From Nelumbo lutea (taxonomy: Eukaryota > Streptophyta > Magnoliopsida > Proteales > Nelumbonaceae), in contig JAKGHH010000001.1 of assembly GCA_022828595.1 (NCBI GenBank), positions 118,804,999-118,868,998 on the forward strand: a stretch of DNA of 64,000 nucleotides. The letters run 5' to 3'. Every line of letters starts with the position of its first letter. The stretch's first letter is position 1. The translations under genes were made by a program, and so were the position numbers. Positions 44,530 to 54,668 of the stretch are shown piece after piece. The notes beneath the pieces were generated by a model. That model had not been told where the DNA came from and did not search any database. It saw only the letters and a program-made list of their open reading frames with translations.

Positions 44530-46135
44530 CTTGGTGATCGGAGGGAAGACTCCTTTTAGGCTGGAAAAATTCTGGACAGAACACAAAGATTTCGGTAAAA
44601 AGGTAGCTTCATGGTGGGAGGAATGTAAGACAAAAGGGTGGCCAGGTTACAGAATTTTGGAAAAATTAAAATTTGTAAAAGGGAAACTAAAAGGATGGGC
44701 CAAAGGGGAATTCAAAGCCTTTAAGGAAGAGAAATCAGCAGAACTGGATAACCTAGATGAAAAGGAGCAGAATGACCAGCTTGAGGAGGATGAAAGAAGG
44801 AAAGGATTTGGGCTAAGACAAGAGCTAGAAAAGGTAGTAAGGAGAGAAGAAATTTACTGGAGACAAAGATCAAGGATCAAATGGTTGAAGGAGGGGGATA
44901 ACAACTCTAGATCTTCCATATTTATGCATCTGGTAGACGGAAAAGGAATCTTATAACAAGAATTAAAGTCGGGCAACGTGATGTGGAAGACCCTGAGGAA
45001 ATTTCTGAAGCCTTCTTATGCTTTTTCAAATACCTGTATTCAAAGAAAGAAAGTAGGAAATTCTCCCTAACCTTTGGGAAGGCCTCAAGTTGTCGAAGGA
45101 GAAAATATTGTGGTTATAAAGAAATTTTGAAGAGCAAGAAGTGAAGGATGTAGTGTTTAGTATGGATGGAGATAGAGCCCCTGGCCCCGATGGTTTCCCA
45201 ATCTTCTTTTACCGAATTTGTTGGAGCCTTAGATGAAATCATTTCCCCAAGTCAGTTTGCATTCGTCAAAGGGCAACAAATTGTTGACAGCATCATGATA
45301 GCAAATGAATGCGTAGAAGAGAGGAAGGTGAATGGCAAACCTGGAGAGATAGTGAAGCTCGATTTAGAAAAATCTTATGACAAAGTTGATTGGGAGTGTA
45401 TTCTGGAAATTATGAGGCTAATGGGCTTTGGCAGAAAGTAGATTCAGTGGGTGGAAGGGTGTATAAGTTCCACCTGGATGTCAATTTTAATTAGCGGGCA
45501 ACCAAAAGGCTTTTTTCAACGCTAGTAGGGGACTAAGAAGGTTGCCCCCTCTCCCCGATGCTCTTTACTCTTGTCACAGAAATATTTAGCCAACTGGTGA
45601 AGAATGCCATTTCTCTGGGTTTATTGAGAGGCTTTGAAGTTGGACAAGAAGCCACTCAGATTTCTCATCTCCAGTTTGCCGACGACACTATCCTTTTCCT
45701 AGAGTCTGATGAGGAAATTATTTCTAACCTGAAAAGGGTCATCACCTGCTTTGAATGGATTTCTGGATTGCAAGTTAACTTCTCTAAGAGCAGTATTGCA
45801 GGCCTAAATCTAGCTGGTACTAACTCCTTGAATATTTTCACAGAAGTTTTGGGCTGCAAAGCGGGAATGCCTCTTGGAGGGAATCCGAGGAATTTAAGCT
45901 TTTGGGAACCAGTGTTACAAAAATGTGAAAAGAAGCTAGCCACGTGGAAAATGAACTATCTTTCCAAAGGGGGGAGACTCACTCTTGTTAGAGCCTCTTT
46001 GGCAAACTTACCCACCTACTACATGTCTACTTTTCACTTACCCAATAAAATAGCTATTCAGTTAGAAAGGCTTCAGATAAACTTTATTTGGAATGGAGGT
46101 GGGGAAAGGGTCTCCCACCTTGTGAATTGATCTCA
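44530..46135 (+). pseudogene. L1 reverse transcriptase region
   Basis: Pieces at 44531-44956, 45166-45441 and 45558-46130 are separated by single-base shifts. The first carries the basic linker (RLEKFWTEHKDFGKKVASWW). The second carries the RT fingers and palm A motif with LDLEKSYDKVDW. The third carries FADDTILF and GLQVNFSKSS. The order and motifs are those of plant L1 ORF2. Confidence 0.88.
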
Positions 46136-46655
46136 GGTTTGCAAACCAAAGGAGGGTGGTGGATTGGGGCTAGGCCATTTGAAAGAAAAAAACACAGTTC
46201 TCCTTAGCAAATGGTTATGGAGATTCCCTCAGGAACCAAATGCGCTCTGGACTGCTGTTATCACTAGCAAATACGGGAAAGCATGCCAACAGTTGGAATA
46301 GCAACTTTCACTTGAGCCGGATCAAAGACACTCACCCTTGGAAAGGTATTGCCTCAACTTACACTTCTTTCATTTCCTTCATCAGGTATAAGGTGGGTAA
46401 GGGAGATAGAATAAAGTTCTGGACTGATCTTTGGTGGGGTAACTCACCCTTGGCCAACTCCTTCTCTCGTCTTTTCAGCCTCACTTTAAACCAAGAAGCT
46501 CTAATATCCAGGTTCTATCCTCTCCCCCCCCCACCCTCACTTCAACTGGAACCTAAATTTTAGGAGACCACTAAGGGATCTAGAACTTAGCGAAATCATT
46601 AGTTTCTTACATACTCTAAGAGAGGTAATGGGCGTATCGATACACCCCTTACCAC

Positions 46656-46883
46656 TAAGGTTCAAAATATCGATACGTCGGTAGGGGCATATCGGGCAAA
46701 TCGATACCTTTTTTTTACTTTTTTTTTTTTTTCAAAATCAGTTCAGGGAGCCGGTTTAGGGCTCTTCCACCCCCTGAACTGGTCAGACCCCCAATACACC
46801 CACTGTAGGGACATATCGGAGAGGTCTCAGAACAATACGTATCGACCAATACAGGCCGATACGTGTCGATACTTTGAACCTTG
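46656..46883. mobile_element. MITE, ATCGATACG family, copy 4, inside the LINE
   Basis: Starts TAAGGTTCAAAATATCGATACG-like and ends GATACTTTGAACCTTG, most similar to copy 2. No clean 8-bp duplication was seen. It interrupts the zf-RVT part of the LINE, so it inserted later. The preceding GCGTATCGATACACCCC repeats part of the element's own motif. Confidence 0.85.
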
Positions 46884-48130
46884 GGTATACCTCTCCCCAA
46901 ATTCCCCTGACCTTCGTATCTGGACCCCTTCACCTGGCCGGTAAGTTTTCAACCAAATCTTGCTTCAAGGCTTTAGTTAAGGAAGAATAAACCATTGATC
47001 AGTACCCATTCAAGAGAATTTGGTGTGCCCATATCCCCTCCAGGGTCTTTTTTTTTTTTTTGTGTGTGTGTGTGTGTGTTTGTGGGGGAAGCAAGGTTAA
47101 AGAGAATCAACACCTACGATCTCCTCTAGAAAAAGAACCTTGGAAGGTCATATTTATCCCCACATGTCTGCTGTTTCTGCCTCAGCTGGGGAATCTGCCA
47201 ACCACATCCTGCTTCACTGTGAGGAAACCAGAAAATTTTGGATCTTTTTCCTCACACTTTTTGAGTACAGCTAGGTCTTCCTAGAACAGCTGGTTGGACA
47301 ATGGACAGGAAGAGGCTTAAGAAAAAGAGGGGAAACTTTGTGGCAATCTTCTGCACATGCTGTTTTTTGGAGCACTTGGGAAGAAAGAAACTGTGTTTTT
47401 AACAACAGAACAAAAAACTGCGAGGTACTTATTTCTCTAATCTGCTATAGGTGCTTGCTGTGGACCTCCAGCTCAAAGTTTTTCAGAGGTGTCACCTTGG
47501 CTGATTTCCAAAGAAATGCTGCATTCTTTCTTCACTCTAATCACATACACCCCAACACTTCTGCAGTCTCAGAGTTTCTGAAGATGGGGAGACAACCTTG
47601 TAATTTGATGGGAGCGCCTTCAATAATCCAGGTGCAGCTGGTATCCAAGAGGTAATTAGAAGAAGAGATGGTACTATCATTTGGGCTTTCAGTGGACCAA
47701 TTGGGATAGCTGATTCAACGGAAGTCTTGGAAGCCTTAAATAGCATCAGGATGGCAAGAGACCTGGGTCTGTTAAACCTCACCATTAAAGGAGATTTTGC
47801 CAAGATTGGGCCTTAGCTCACTACTTGGCTGAAGCAAGAGACATCATCTCCTCCTTGAATGCACACTTGGGATGGGTTCCAAGGGAGCTAAATTCTGAAG
47901 CCGATAGACTAGCTAAATCTGGTGCTCACAGGGATTACTTATTCAGTGATAGCTTTTTACCTGTATAACTATTTGAGTGCTTGATCTCTGTGTACATCCC
48001 CTCATGTATTTTTCTCCCTATAAATAAAGTTCACTTATTTTCAAAAAAAATGCAGAGAAGAAATTAATGGCACAAATTCAAAAGGTGAAGAAAGATTACT
48101 CTATTGTTTATTTATGAAAAGTAGTAAATA

Positions 48131-48499
48131 TTTTTTGAAGAATAAAGATAAAATTTTATTAAAAATAGAAGGGGAAGAGATACAGAGCAGGGTGATAAGA
48201 TATTGCCAGAAATTGACCACCTCAAAAAGTCCATAAAACCCATTAACCCCACAACTAACAAGCAAAAGCCACACCCAAACAATTCCAAGAGAAGCTCAAC
48301 TTAGACCCAATGATTTCCCAATTATACAACAACCAACAGCCCGCCAATTATCCCAAAAGCAGAATGCTCCCCCCCCCCCCGAAACCACCAAGACACCAGC
48401 CTTCATCCGTGAGTACATCCCTCCTGGACTGAGTTATCCTCATCCCATTCTTTTCTTCCTTCCCGAAGGAATTTCTTCTACAATATCTCTACCCTTTTT
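48131..48499. mobile_element. Possible LINE 3' piece
   Basis: Begins TTTTTTGAAGAATAAAGATAAA then ATTTTATTAAAAATAGAAG, the usual look of an antisense LINE tail, and continues with intron-like unassigned sequence up to a C-run at 48370. No coding motif confirmed. Confidence 0.3.
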
Positions 48500-48909
48500 C
48501 TTCGACCCCACGCAACTGATTTTCCTGTTGACTCTTCATCAAAAGGGGGGACCGTTGACTGAATTTGCATCAGTGCCACCCTATGATCAGTACCTTGTGT
48601 CCTGTTTCCTCTTGTTTTTTTTTCCTCCTGTACACCCATTTGTATCTTTAGTAGGTCCTACCCCTGCTAGGCTAAGTTTTAACCTTGAAAAAATCTTTGT
48701 CACATGTACAAATCTTCAACCCCACTCAACTGATTTTCCTGTTGACTCTTCATCGAAAGGGGGACCAAAGTGCCTCCCTAGATCAGTACCTTGTGTCCTG
48801 TTTCCTCTTGTTTTTTTTCCTCCTGTACACCCATTTGTATCTTTTAGTAGGTCCTACCCCTGCTAGGCCAAGTTTTAACCTTGAAAAAATCTTTGTCACA
48901 TGCACAAAT
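48500..48909. repeat. Tandem duplication, about 210-bp unit
   Basis: CAACTGATTTTCCTGTTGAC, GATCAGTACCTTGTGTCCTG, ACACCCATTTGTATCTTT and AGTTTTAACCTTGAAAAAAT appear in the same order in 48500-48715 and 48713-48909. The second copy is shorter by a small deletion. Confidence 0.9.
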
Positions 48910-49477
48910 GCAATAATGCACAATACTATGATTTCACGCGTTACGCAATTTCTTGTTATTTATTTATTTTTCTGATAATTCAATTTCTTGCTATTTATCC
49001 CATTGCTTTGTTCCTCTTCCTTTACTTCAGACTTGCTCTTTCAACCCAAATCAACAACCAACATTCCAACCTTCACTTCCTCATATTGCAGACAATCCTT
49101 GATGTGGTTTTCAGCCTGACCTCCAGAGAAATCATCAACATCTGAGACTTCCTTACCTCCAATCTCCCCTTCATTTCCAATTCCCGGTTTCCTTCCCCCC
49201 CCCCCCCAATCTCACTGATTCACCAAAGGCCAAAAAGTCTGGAGTTTCCAATTCACTAACCAGCGACTCCAAGACAGCAGCCCTGGGCTCAGACAAAGCA
49301 CAATTCTCAATGGGACATCTACTGCCTGAGCAAAGTGTCCAGAATCACCTAACACTGGAGAACAAGGGCATTCGTCAAGATGTGTACCTGTTTCACCAAC
49401 GATCATCCGTTTGTCGCTATTGTCATACTTGGTGATCACCCAGATTCATCATTCTCCCTCTCCTTCTGTAGTGTGAA
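48910..49477. other. Intergenic, no gene seen
   Basis: No supported gene. A C-run at about 49196-49207. Confidence 0.5.
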
Positions 49478-50275
49478 CAACTGATGCATTAATTAAAGTC
49501 TCCAGACTATAAATGTGCATAAAGATTAATGACTAGAACCACAAAATAGATGCAACTGCAGCTAAACCATAGAAAAAGAGCTCAGCAAAATTTGAATCCA
49601 GAAGAACATGACGTTCATTGCAAATGCCATTCTTGCTTCAGAATCTTATTCCAACAACCAAATATGAGGTATTCAAACCATCAGATTCCAACTTTTGTTG
49701 TTTTCACATTCCAAGAATAGAGCAGATCCCATCACTATTCATTGACAAACAAGATTTATAGTGGTATGGTTTGATTCAATAGAAATAGAAGCATATTGAT
49801 ATACATTTTGATATAATGTAACATACACACTTAAACTCCTACTACCTGACCACCTAAAAAGCACTTCCAGACTTGTACAATGTTCTGGCCAACAAAAGAT
49901 TCTATGCTCAACATACCTGTCCAAGAAATAGCATCTAGACTCCCAAAGGATAGTTCTTTAGATATGCAATACATTTTTTTGAAGAATCAGAATAAAAGAT
50001 ATGCAATACAATTTCACTACGCCTAACATATTCCAGAGAAGAACCAGTGGTTACATTACAGACTTCACCAAGTCACCATGCTTCCCCCACCCCAACAAGA
50101 ACACACAAATGCAGAGGAGAGACAAATAGCATAAATTTAAGAAGCGAATCAAGATTGCTCTACAATAACTATTTATGAGAAAGGAGTAATTAAATCATTG
50201 CTGCATCAGCAAAAGTCTCCACACTACAAACATGAATAAAAATTAACAACTAGAACCACAAAATAGATGCAACTG
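49478..50275. repeat. Tandem duplication, copy B and start of a third copy
   Basis: 49610-50170 matches copy A without either insertion. The leader 49478-49560 (AAGTCTCCAGACTATAAATG, ACTAGAACCACAAAATAGAT, GCAACTG) recurs at about 50190-50275, so a third, partial unit follows. The repeat period is about 710 bases. Confidence 0.75.
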
Positions 50276-50973
50276 AAGTAGACTGTGCTTAGGTGTAAAA
50301 TATGCAATCTGATAAGTATTCTTCAAGCATATTTAAGTTGTGGAATGTATTACAGTTACAAAATAACAAACAACAAAACAGGGTGTTGATATATCTACTT
50401 TATTTTGGGCAAAGTTGTAGCTACTGTAGCAAAACAGGAAGCTGGTAACCTTTGTAATTGGGGCAAAGTTGTACTCTGATGCACTCTGGATTACAGAGTA
50501 GCTAAAACACTTGTAATTTGTTTCAGTTTAATTAATGAAATTAATTTGCTGATCAAAAAAATATTAATAATTACAAACAACAAAGCACTTGAGAAGTTAA
50601 AGTGCCACTTGCCTCTTGGTGATTATTGAACATTTGTCGTGTGGGATGCAAATTCTCTCACAACCAACCCTCTGAGTCTCCAAACAATGGAGCAATTTTC
50701 CCCCAATACTTTTAGCAATTGTCATTCAGCATTCTCTGGAACAAAGGGAGGTTCTCATGGGAATGCATGCCAATAAATGGAAGTATGGAGCAGCTATTTC
50801 AGACCAGATGAGTAATAAATCAAGATATACAGTTGTAGTGAGAATGTGTCACAAGAAAAATCTAACTTTTTCCAAGGATATTCTTTTGCCATCTTCTCTA
50901 GCTTGCCAAATATGGAGGTGAAAGATGTATACAAAAAAAACCTTGGTGACAAATATGAACACTAGTAGCCATT
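50276..50973. other. 3' flank of the PPR gene
   Basis: Non-coding. The PPR 3' UTR and polyadenylation site should lie just left of 50974, but no clear signal is asserted. Confidence 0.5.
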
Positions 50974-53742
50974 TTATGCCCCATCCTTTCCATCTGGAAA
51001 TCCCTCAATCAACATTGAATATGTTTGAGGGCTAGGCCTGCATCCCTTTTGCTCCATGATGCCTAGTAGCTCAGAGCATCTATCAACAAGGCCCCTCTTA
51101 AGCAATCCATCAATCAGAATTTTCCAAACTAATTCATCATAATTATAACCACCATCTAACATGATAGAGAAAATTGAGTTGGCCTTTTCAATATTCCCTT
51201 CATCACATAACCCACAAAGAAGTAGCTTGCAGGATTCCAAATATGGTAAATGACCATGTTCAGCCATCATATCCACCAGCTCCGATGCTTCCCCATACAT
51301 TCCTAACTTGCAGCAACAAATGGCAAGAGAATTATAAATATTCTCAGTAGGAGATAATCCTCTATCTTTCATATAATGCACAAACCCTTTTGCCTCCTCC
51401 AAGCGACCCACTTTACAAAATCCTGTTATGAGGTCATCAAAAGTACCAGCATTTGGTGTGCAACCACGTTCATCCATTTCTCTCAGGAGTTTTATGATAG
51501 TTTCAGATTGTACTATCTTCCAAACATCAGTTATACCAACTAACTTACAATTTGAAGCCAAGAGAAAATCACTATCACCACTCGTTTCCTTAACCTGTTT
51601 CTCATTTAAGAGATGCCTGACCAAAATGGAATAAGTATTTTGAGAAGGCTCACATCCAGCATCAACCATGCGCTTGAGAACATCAAAGGTTCGGTCTATT
51701 GATCCCATCTTACCATACCCATCTATCAATGCATTGTAAGTCACTGAGTCTGGTAAGACACCTTCTTTATTCATTTTAACCATCAACTCCTCAGCTTCTT
51801 CCAAGGAACCTCGATTGCAATACATGTGGATAAATGCAGTGTAAGTACAGACATCAGGCTGACATCCCAAAGAAACCATTTGATCAAATAGCCTATGAGC
51901 ATGATCAAAATCACCTTCTTTCAGCATCTCATCAATAAGAATGGTATAAGTAACAACATCAGGTCCCACTCCTACTTCTACCATCCTTTCTAGCAAAAGT
52001 GATGCGTCATGCAATTTCTTTTCTTTGCACAACCCATCTATCAACACATTATAGGTATAAGAGTTTGGCAAGCAATTCTCAGCAAGCATTTTCTCAAGCA
52101 TAGAATGGGCACAGTCAATCTTCCCCACTTTGCAGTACCCACCAATCAAAGCAGTATATATTACTTCATTTGCCTTTATACCCTTCTTTTCCAGAGAGTT
52201 AAATAAGGAATGAGCTTCTTCTACCCTCCCCCCTTTGCAAAGGGCATCTGTTAACATGGAGTATGTCCATTGATCAGGGACCAAATCATTTTCTGTCATC
52301 AACTTAAGCAGCCTATACCCACTATCTAAATGGCCCTCCCTACACTGGCCGTGTATTAATGTGTTGTAAGTTACAACACTGGGAGACAGGCCACAGACAA
52401 GCATCTTACTGAATAGCACCATGGCATTGTGCACCTTTTTGTCATTACAAAGTCCACACATCAACTCGTTGTATGTGCGAGCATCTGGCTTACAACCATT
52501 TGATTCCATTACATCCAAAATTGCAAATGCACCATCAATCTTCCGTTCTTTGCAATATCCATCAATCAAAGCATTGTAAGTGACAACACCAGGAACCAAG
52601 CCTTTCTCAACCATCTCGTTTAACAATGTAGTAGCATCTTCAAGTTTGTTTTCTTTACACATAGCATTGATAAGCACTGTGTAGGTGTGAACATTTGGTT
52701 CACAACCTTTCTCTGACATCTCTTGAAACATATTGAATGCTTCCAATCTCCTACCGGATCCACAAAGTGCCGATATGAGAACTGTGTAAGTTCGGACAGT
52801 CGGACTGCAATTGTCATCCGCCATTTTGGAAAACAACTTGAGAGCTTCATCAATCCTCCCACCTTCACAAAGCCCATGTATAAGTGTAGTGTATGTGGCC
52901 TCACTCCTGCGACAACCTTTTTGCGGCATAAGCTGGAAAACCCTAGAAGCACTGTCTAAATCCTTACTCCTACAATGTCCCAAAATCAAGGACGTGTATG
53001 TGTAGGTATCAGGATTTAAACCAGCTTGCAATATCTTACTTATATAAAGTTCTGCCTCAACAACATTTGCCATCTTACAGTATGCATTTATCATCGTATT
53101 GAAGGTGTAGATGTTTGGAGGTATCTTATCGTCCAAAATCTCCAAATAAATAGCTTTCATTTCATCAATCATAAGAAATCTGGCCAATGACATAAGCAAA
53201 TGATTATAGCATTTAAGAGTGAGCTTAAGTTTATGTTCACCATTTTTGCTCATCCTCTTCACCACATCCAACACAAATCGAATATCTTCCACCGAATCGC
53301 AAGACTTGATCATCGATATTCTAATACTTACAGCTCTAGCAAATAATCGAGCACGAACAAGGAGGTTCAAGAGAGATGAATAAGACTGAACACTATGTTT
53401 ATATCCGGGTCTTTGCCCAATCCAGTTGAAGAAATGTAGGGCAGTTTTCGCGTCAATACTAAGATTGAAGATCCTGGAAACATGGAATGGGGTTAGAGAT
53501 GGAACCAATTTCTTCAGAGATTGGTTTTTCTGCCAGCCAGGACGGGTTAGGATCGCAAGAACTTGGGCGCATAAATCAACCGGTTCTGTTTCTAATGATA
53601 GTGTTTCAGGAACTGAGACAACCGTTGACGACGAGTGCTTGGCAAAGGGATTGAAGAGAATGACAACGAGCTTACCTGGTCTAATAATGGACGTCGATCT
53701 TCTCATCTTGGGGCATCGTACGCAGGTGAGGAATCCATGCAT
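50974..53742 (-). CDS. P-class pentatricopeptide repeat protein
   Basis: A single-exon PPR protein resembling Arabidopsis At5g65560, probably binding organellar RNA in mitochondria. The frame is open from 53829, but the first codon there is GTG right after a TAG. The first ATG is at 53742 (922 residues). A second ATG at 53706 (910 residues) starts MRRSTSIIRPGKLVVILFNP, a good Arg/Ser-rich presequence. From about residue 130 to the end there are some twenty 35-residue repeats such as VVTYNALIDGYCKERKIDGA and NVHTYTVLINAMCKENKLED, with TYN/TYT and G.KPD spacing typical of P-class. There is no E, E+, DYW or SMR domain, so RNA stabilisation or processing is likelier than editing. No frameshift is seen. 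It lies divergent to the KH gene. Confidence 0.92.
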   Translation of the reverse strand: MHGFLTCVRCPKMRRSTSIIRPGKLVVILFNPFAKHSSSTVVSVPETLSLETEPVDLCAQVLAILTRPGWQKNQSLKKLVPSLTPFHVSRIFNLSIDAKTALHFFNWIGQRPGYKHSVQSYSSLLNLLVRARLFARAVSIRISMIKSCDSVEDIRFVLDVVKRMSKNGEHKLKLTLKCYNHLLMSLARFLMIDEMKAIYLEILDDKIPPNIYTFNTMINAYCKMANVVEAELYISKILQAGLNPDTYTYTSLILGHCRSKDLDSASRVFQLMPQKGCRRSEATYTTLIHGLCEGGRIDEALKLFSKMADDNCSPTVRTYTVLISALCGSGRRLEAFNMFQEMSEKGCEPNVHTYTVLINAMCKENKLEDATTLLNEMVEKGLVPGVVTYNALIDGYCKERKIDGAFAILDVMESNGCKPDARTYNELMCGLCNDKKVHNAMVLFSKMLVCGLSPSVVTYNTLIHGQCREGHLDSGYRLLKLMTENDLVPDQWTYSMLTDALCKGGRVEEAHSLFNSLEKKGIKANEVIYTALIGGYCKVGKIDCAHSMLEKMLAENCLPNSYTYNVLIDGLCKEKKLHDASLLLERMVEVGVGPDVVTYTILIDEMLKEGDFDHAHRLFDQMVSLGCQPDVCTYTAFIHMYCNRGSLEEAEELMVKMNKEGVLPDSVTYNALIDGYGKMGSIDRTFDVLKRMVDAGCEPSQNTYSILVRHLLNEKQVKETSGDSDFLLASNCKLVGITDVWKIVQSETIIKLLREMDERGCTPNAGTFDDLITGFCKVGRLEEAKGFVHYMKDRGLSPTENIYNSLAICCCKLGMYGEASELVDMMAEHGHLPYLESCKLLLCGLCDEGNIEKANSIFSIMLDGGYNYDELVWKILIDGLLKRGLVDRCSELLGIMEQKGCRPSPQTYSMLIEGFPDGKDGA

Positions 53743-54668
53743 GAATGTGCTTCGGGGTTTCAGATTGCTCAAGCTTCGAGCGAATCGTCTCTGTCTCCCT
53801 GATCTGAAAAAACCCAACACAGAGCTCACCTAGAAACCCATCCAGATGAAGATGCCAAGTTATTAGTACCAAAGACAGCTGCGGTGGTTCGCTAACGTTC
53901 GCCGGTGGCACAGAGCGCACCACTCTTTGACCCCACAAACCTCGACTGCTGCACCATCTCCGACTCCGAGGTCGTGGGTTCGAGCTCGACCCACAGGCCA
54001 CAGGGATTTGCTATGATGCTCTAGGGACTAGGGTTTGATATACGAGGCCAGAAGTGTGGAGCCAGCCTGACTGCCTAAGGCCACAGGGGGCAAAATGGGA
54101 AATAGAAAAAAGCACTTCCGCGGTTCCGCCAAAGAAACAATCACAGCTGAAGTCAACAATTAATCCCATTCAAGATTTACCAGATCCGTAAATCTTAACC
54201 GTCCAACTAAAGTACTTTTCTACGTTATGATTGTAGTGGGGCCTAGGTAAAAGAAAGACTGGGTTGGATTGTGATTCAATCAAAATGACCCATCAGAAAC
54301 ATTTGACTTTCGTGAGAAAATCAAAGATCACACGGTTGCTACCGTAGCGTACCAAATTCGTCTAGACGTCTACGTGTGGATCATTGGCGGAAGCGCATTG
54401 CGCACTAGGCGTATTTTATCCATAAGGTGTGGAAAACCTAAAGACGACAATGCGATGGCCCGAGCCTCGGCGAGATCGCACACCACTGTGCGTAGTAGAG
54501 GAAGTGGTCTGCTCACTACCAGAGAAAGAAACAAAAAGAGGAAGGAAAACAAAGATCTTTCCCTCTCTATTGGCTCCATTTTCGCTTCTCCCTCACCTGC
54601 GACGAGTTCGCAGAAGCAGAGGGAACGAAAGAGAGAGTATATATTTTTCTAGAGCGAGATAAAGGGGA
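53743..54668. promoter_or_regulatory. Shared 5' region of PPR and KH genes
   Basis: About 0.93 kb separates the two start codons, which are head to head, so it must hold both promoters and leaders. It contains CT/GA-rich stretches close to the KH ATG and a near-palindrome GTGGGTTCGAGCTCGACCCAC (53974-53994) within the PPR leader side. No clear TATA box was seen on either side, consistent with broadly expressed genes. Confidence 0.5.

Larger units (their letters stand above)
44179..48048 (+). mobile_element. L1-type LINE, 5'-truncated
   Basis: Bounded by an exact 14-base target duplication AATGCAGAGAAGAA (44165-44178, 48049-48062), with an A-tail at the 3' end. ORF2 order on the plus strand: the end of the endonuclease (TPVYGPNTPSDR, FTWSN, SDHWPITL), the pre-RT region (WRQRSRIKWLKEGDNNSRSS), RT (SQFAFVKGQQIVDSI, KLDLEKSYDKVDWECI, HLQFADDTILFLES with the FADD catalytic box), zf-RVT (46240-46563, 47100-47650) and a C-terminal RNase H (GDFAKIG, ELNSEADRLAKSGAH). 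ORF1 and most of the endonuclease are missing. Frameshifts and a MITE insertion inactivate it. Confidence 0.92.
43010..48130. repeat. Tandem duplication, copy A (interrupted)
   Basis: Host sequence matching 49610-50170, split by a hAT MITE (43227-43701) and an L1 (44179-48048). Matching landmarks: CACTGCAAATGCCCCTCTTC, TTCAGAATCTT, CTACCTGACTTCC, AAGCACTTCC, GTTCTGATCAACAAAA, ATACCTGTTCAGGA and AGACTCCC, then TGGTTACACTACC, and after the L1 GGCACAAATTCAAAAGGTGA. Confidence 0.75.

Noticed and set aside
53829..53831. PPR start at 53829
   Set aside because: The codon is GTG directly after a stop; the first ATG in frame is at 53742, and the next, at 53706, gives the better presequence.
53974..53994. 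tRNA T-arm-like GTGGGTTCGAGC near-palindrome
   Set aside because: No acceptor stem, D-arm or anticodon arm could be paired around it, so no tRNA gene is called; at most a relic.
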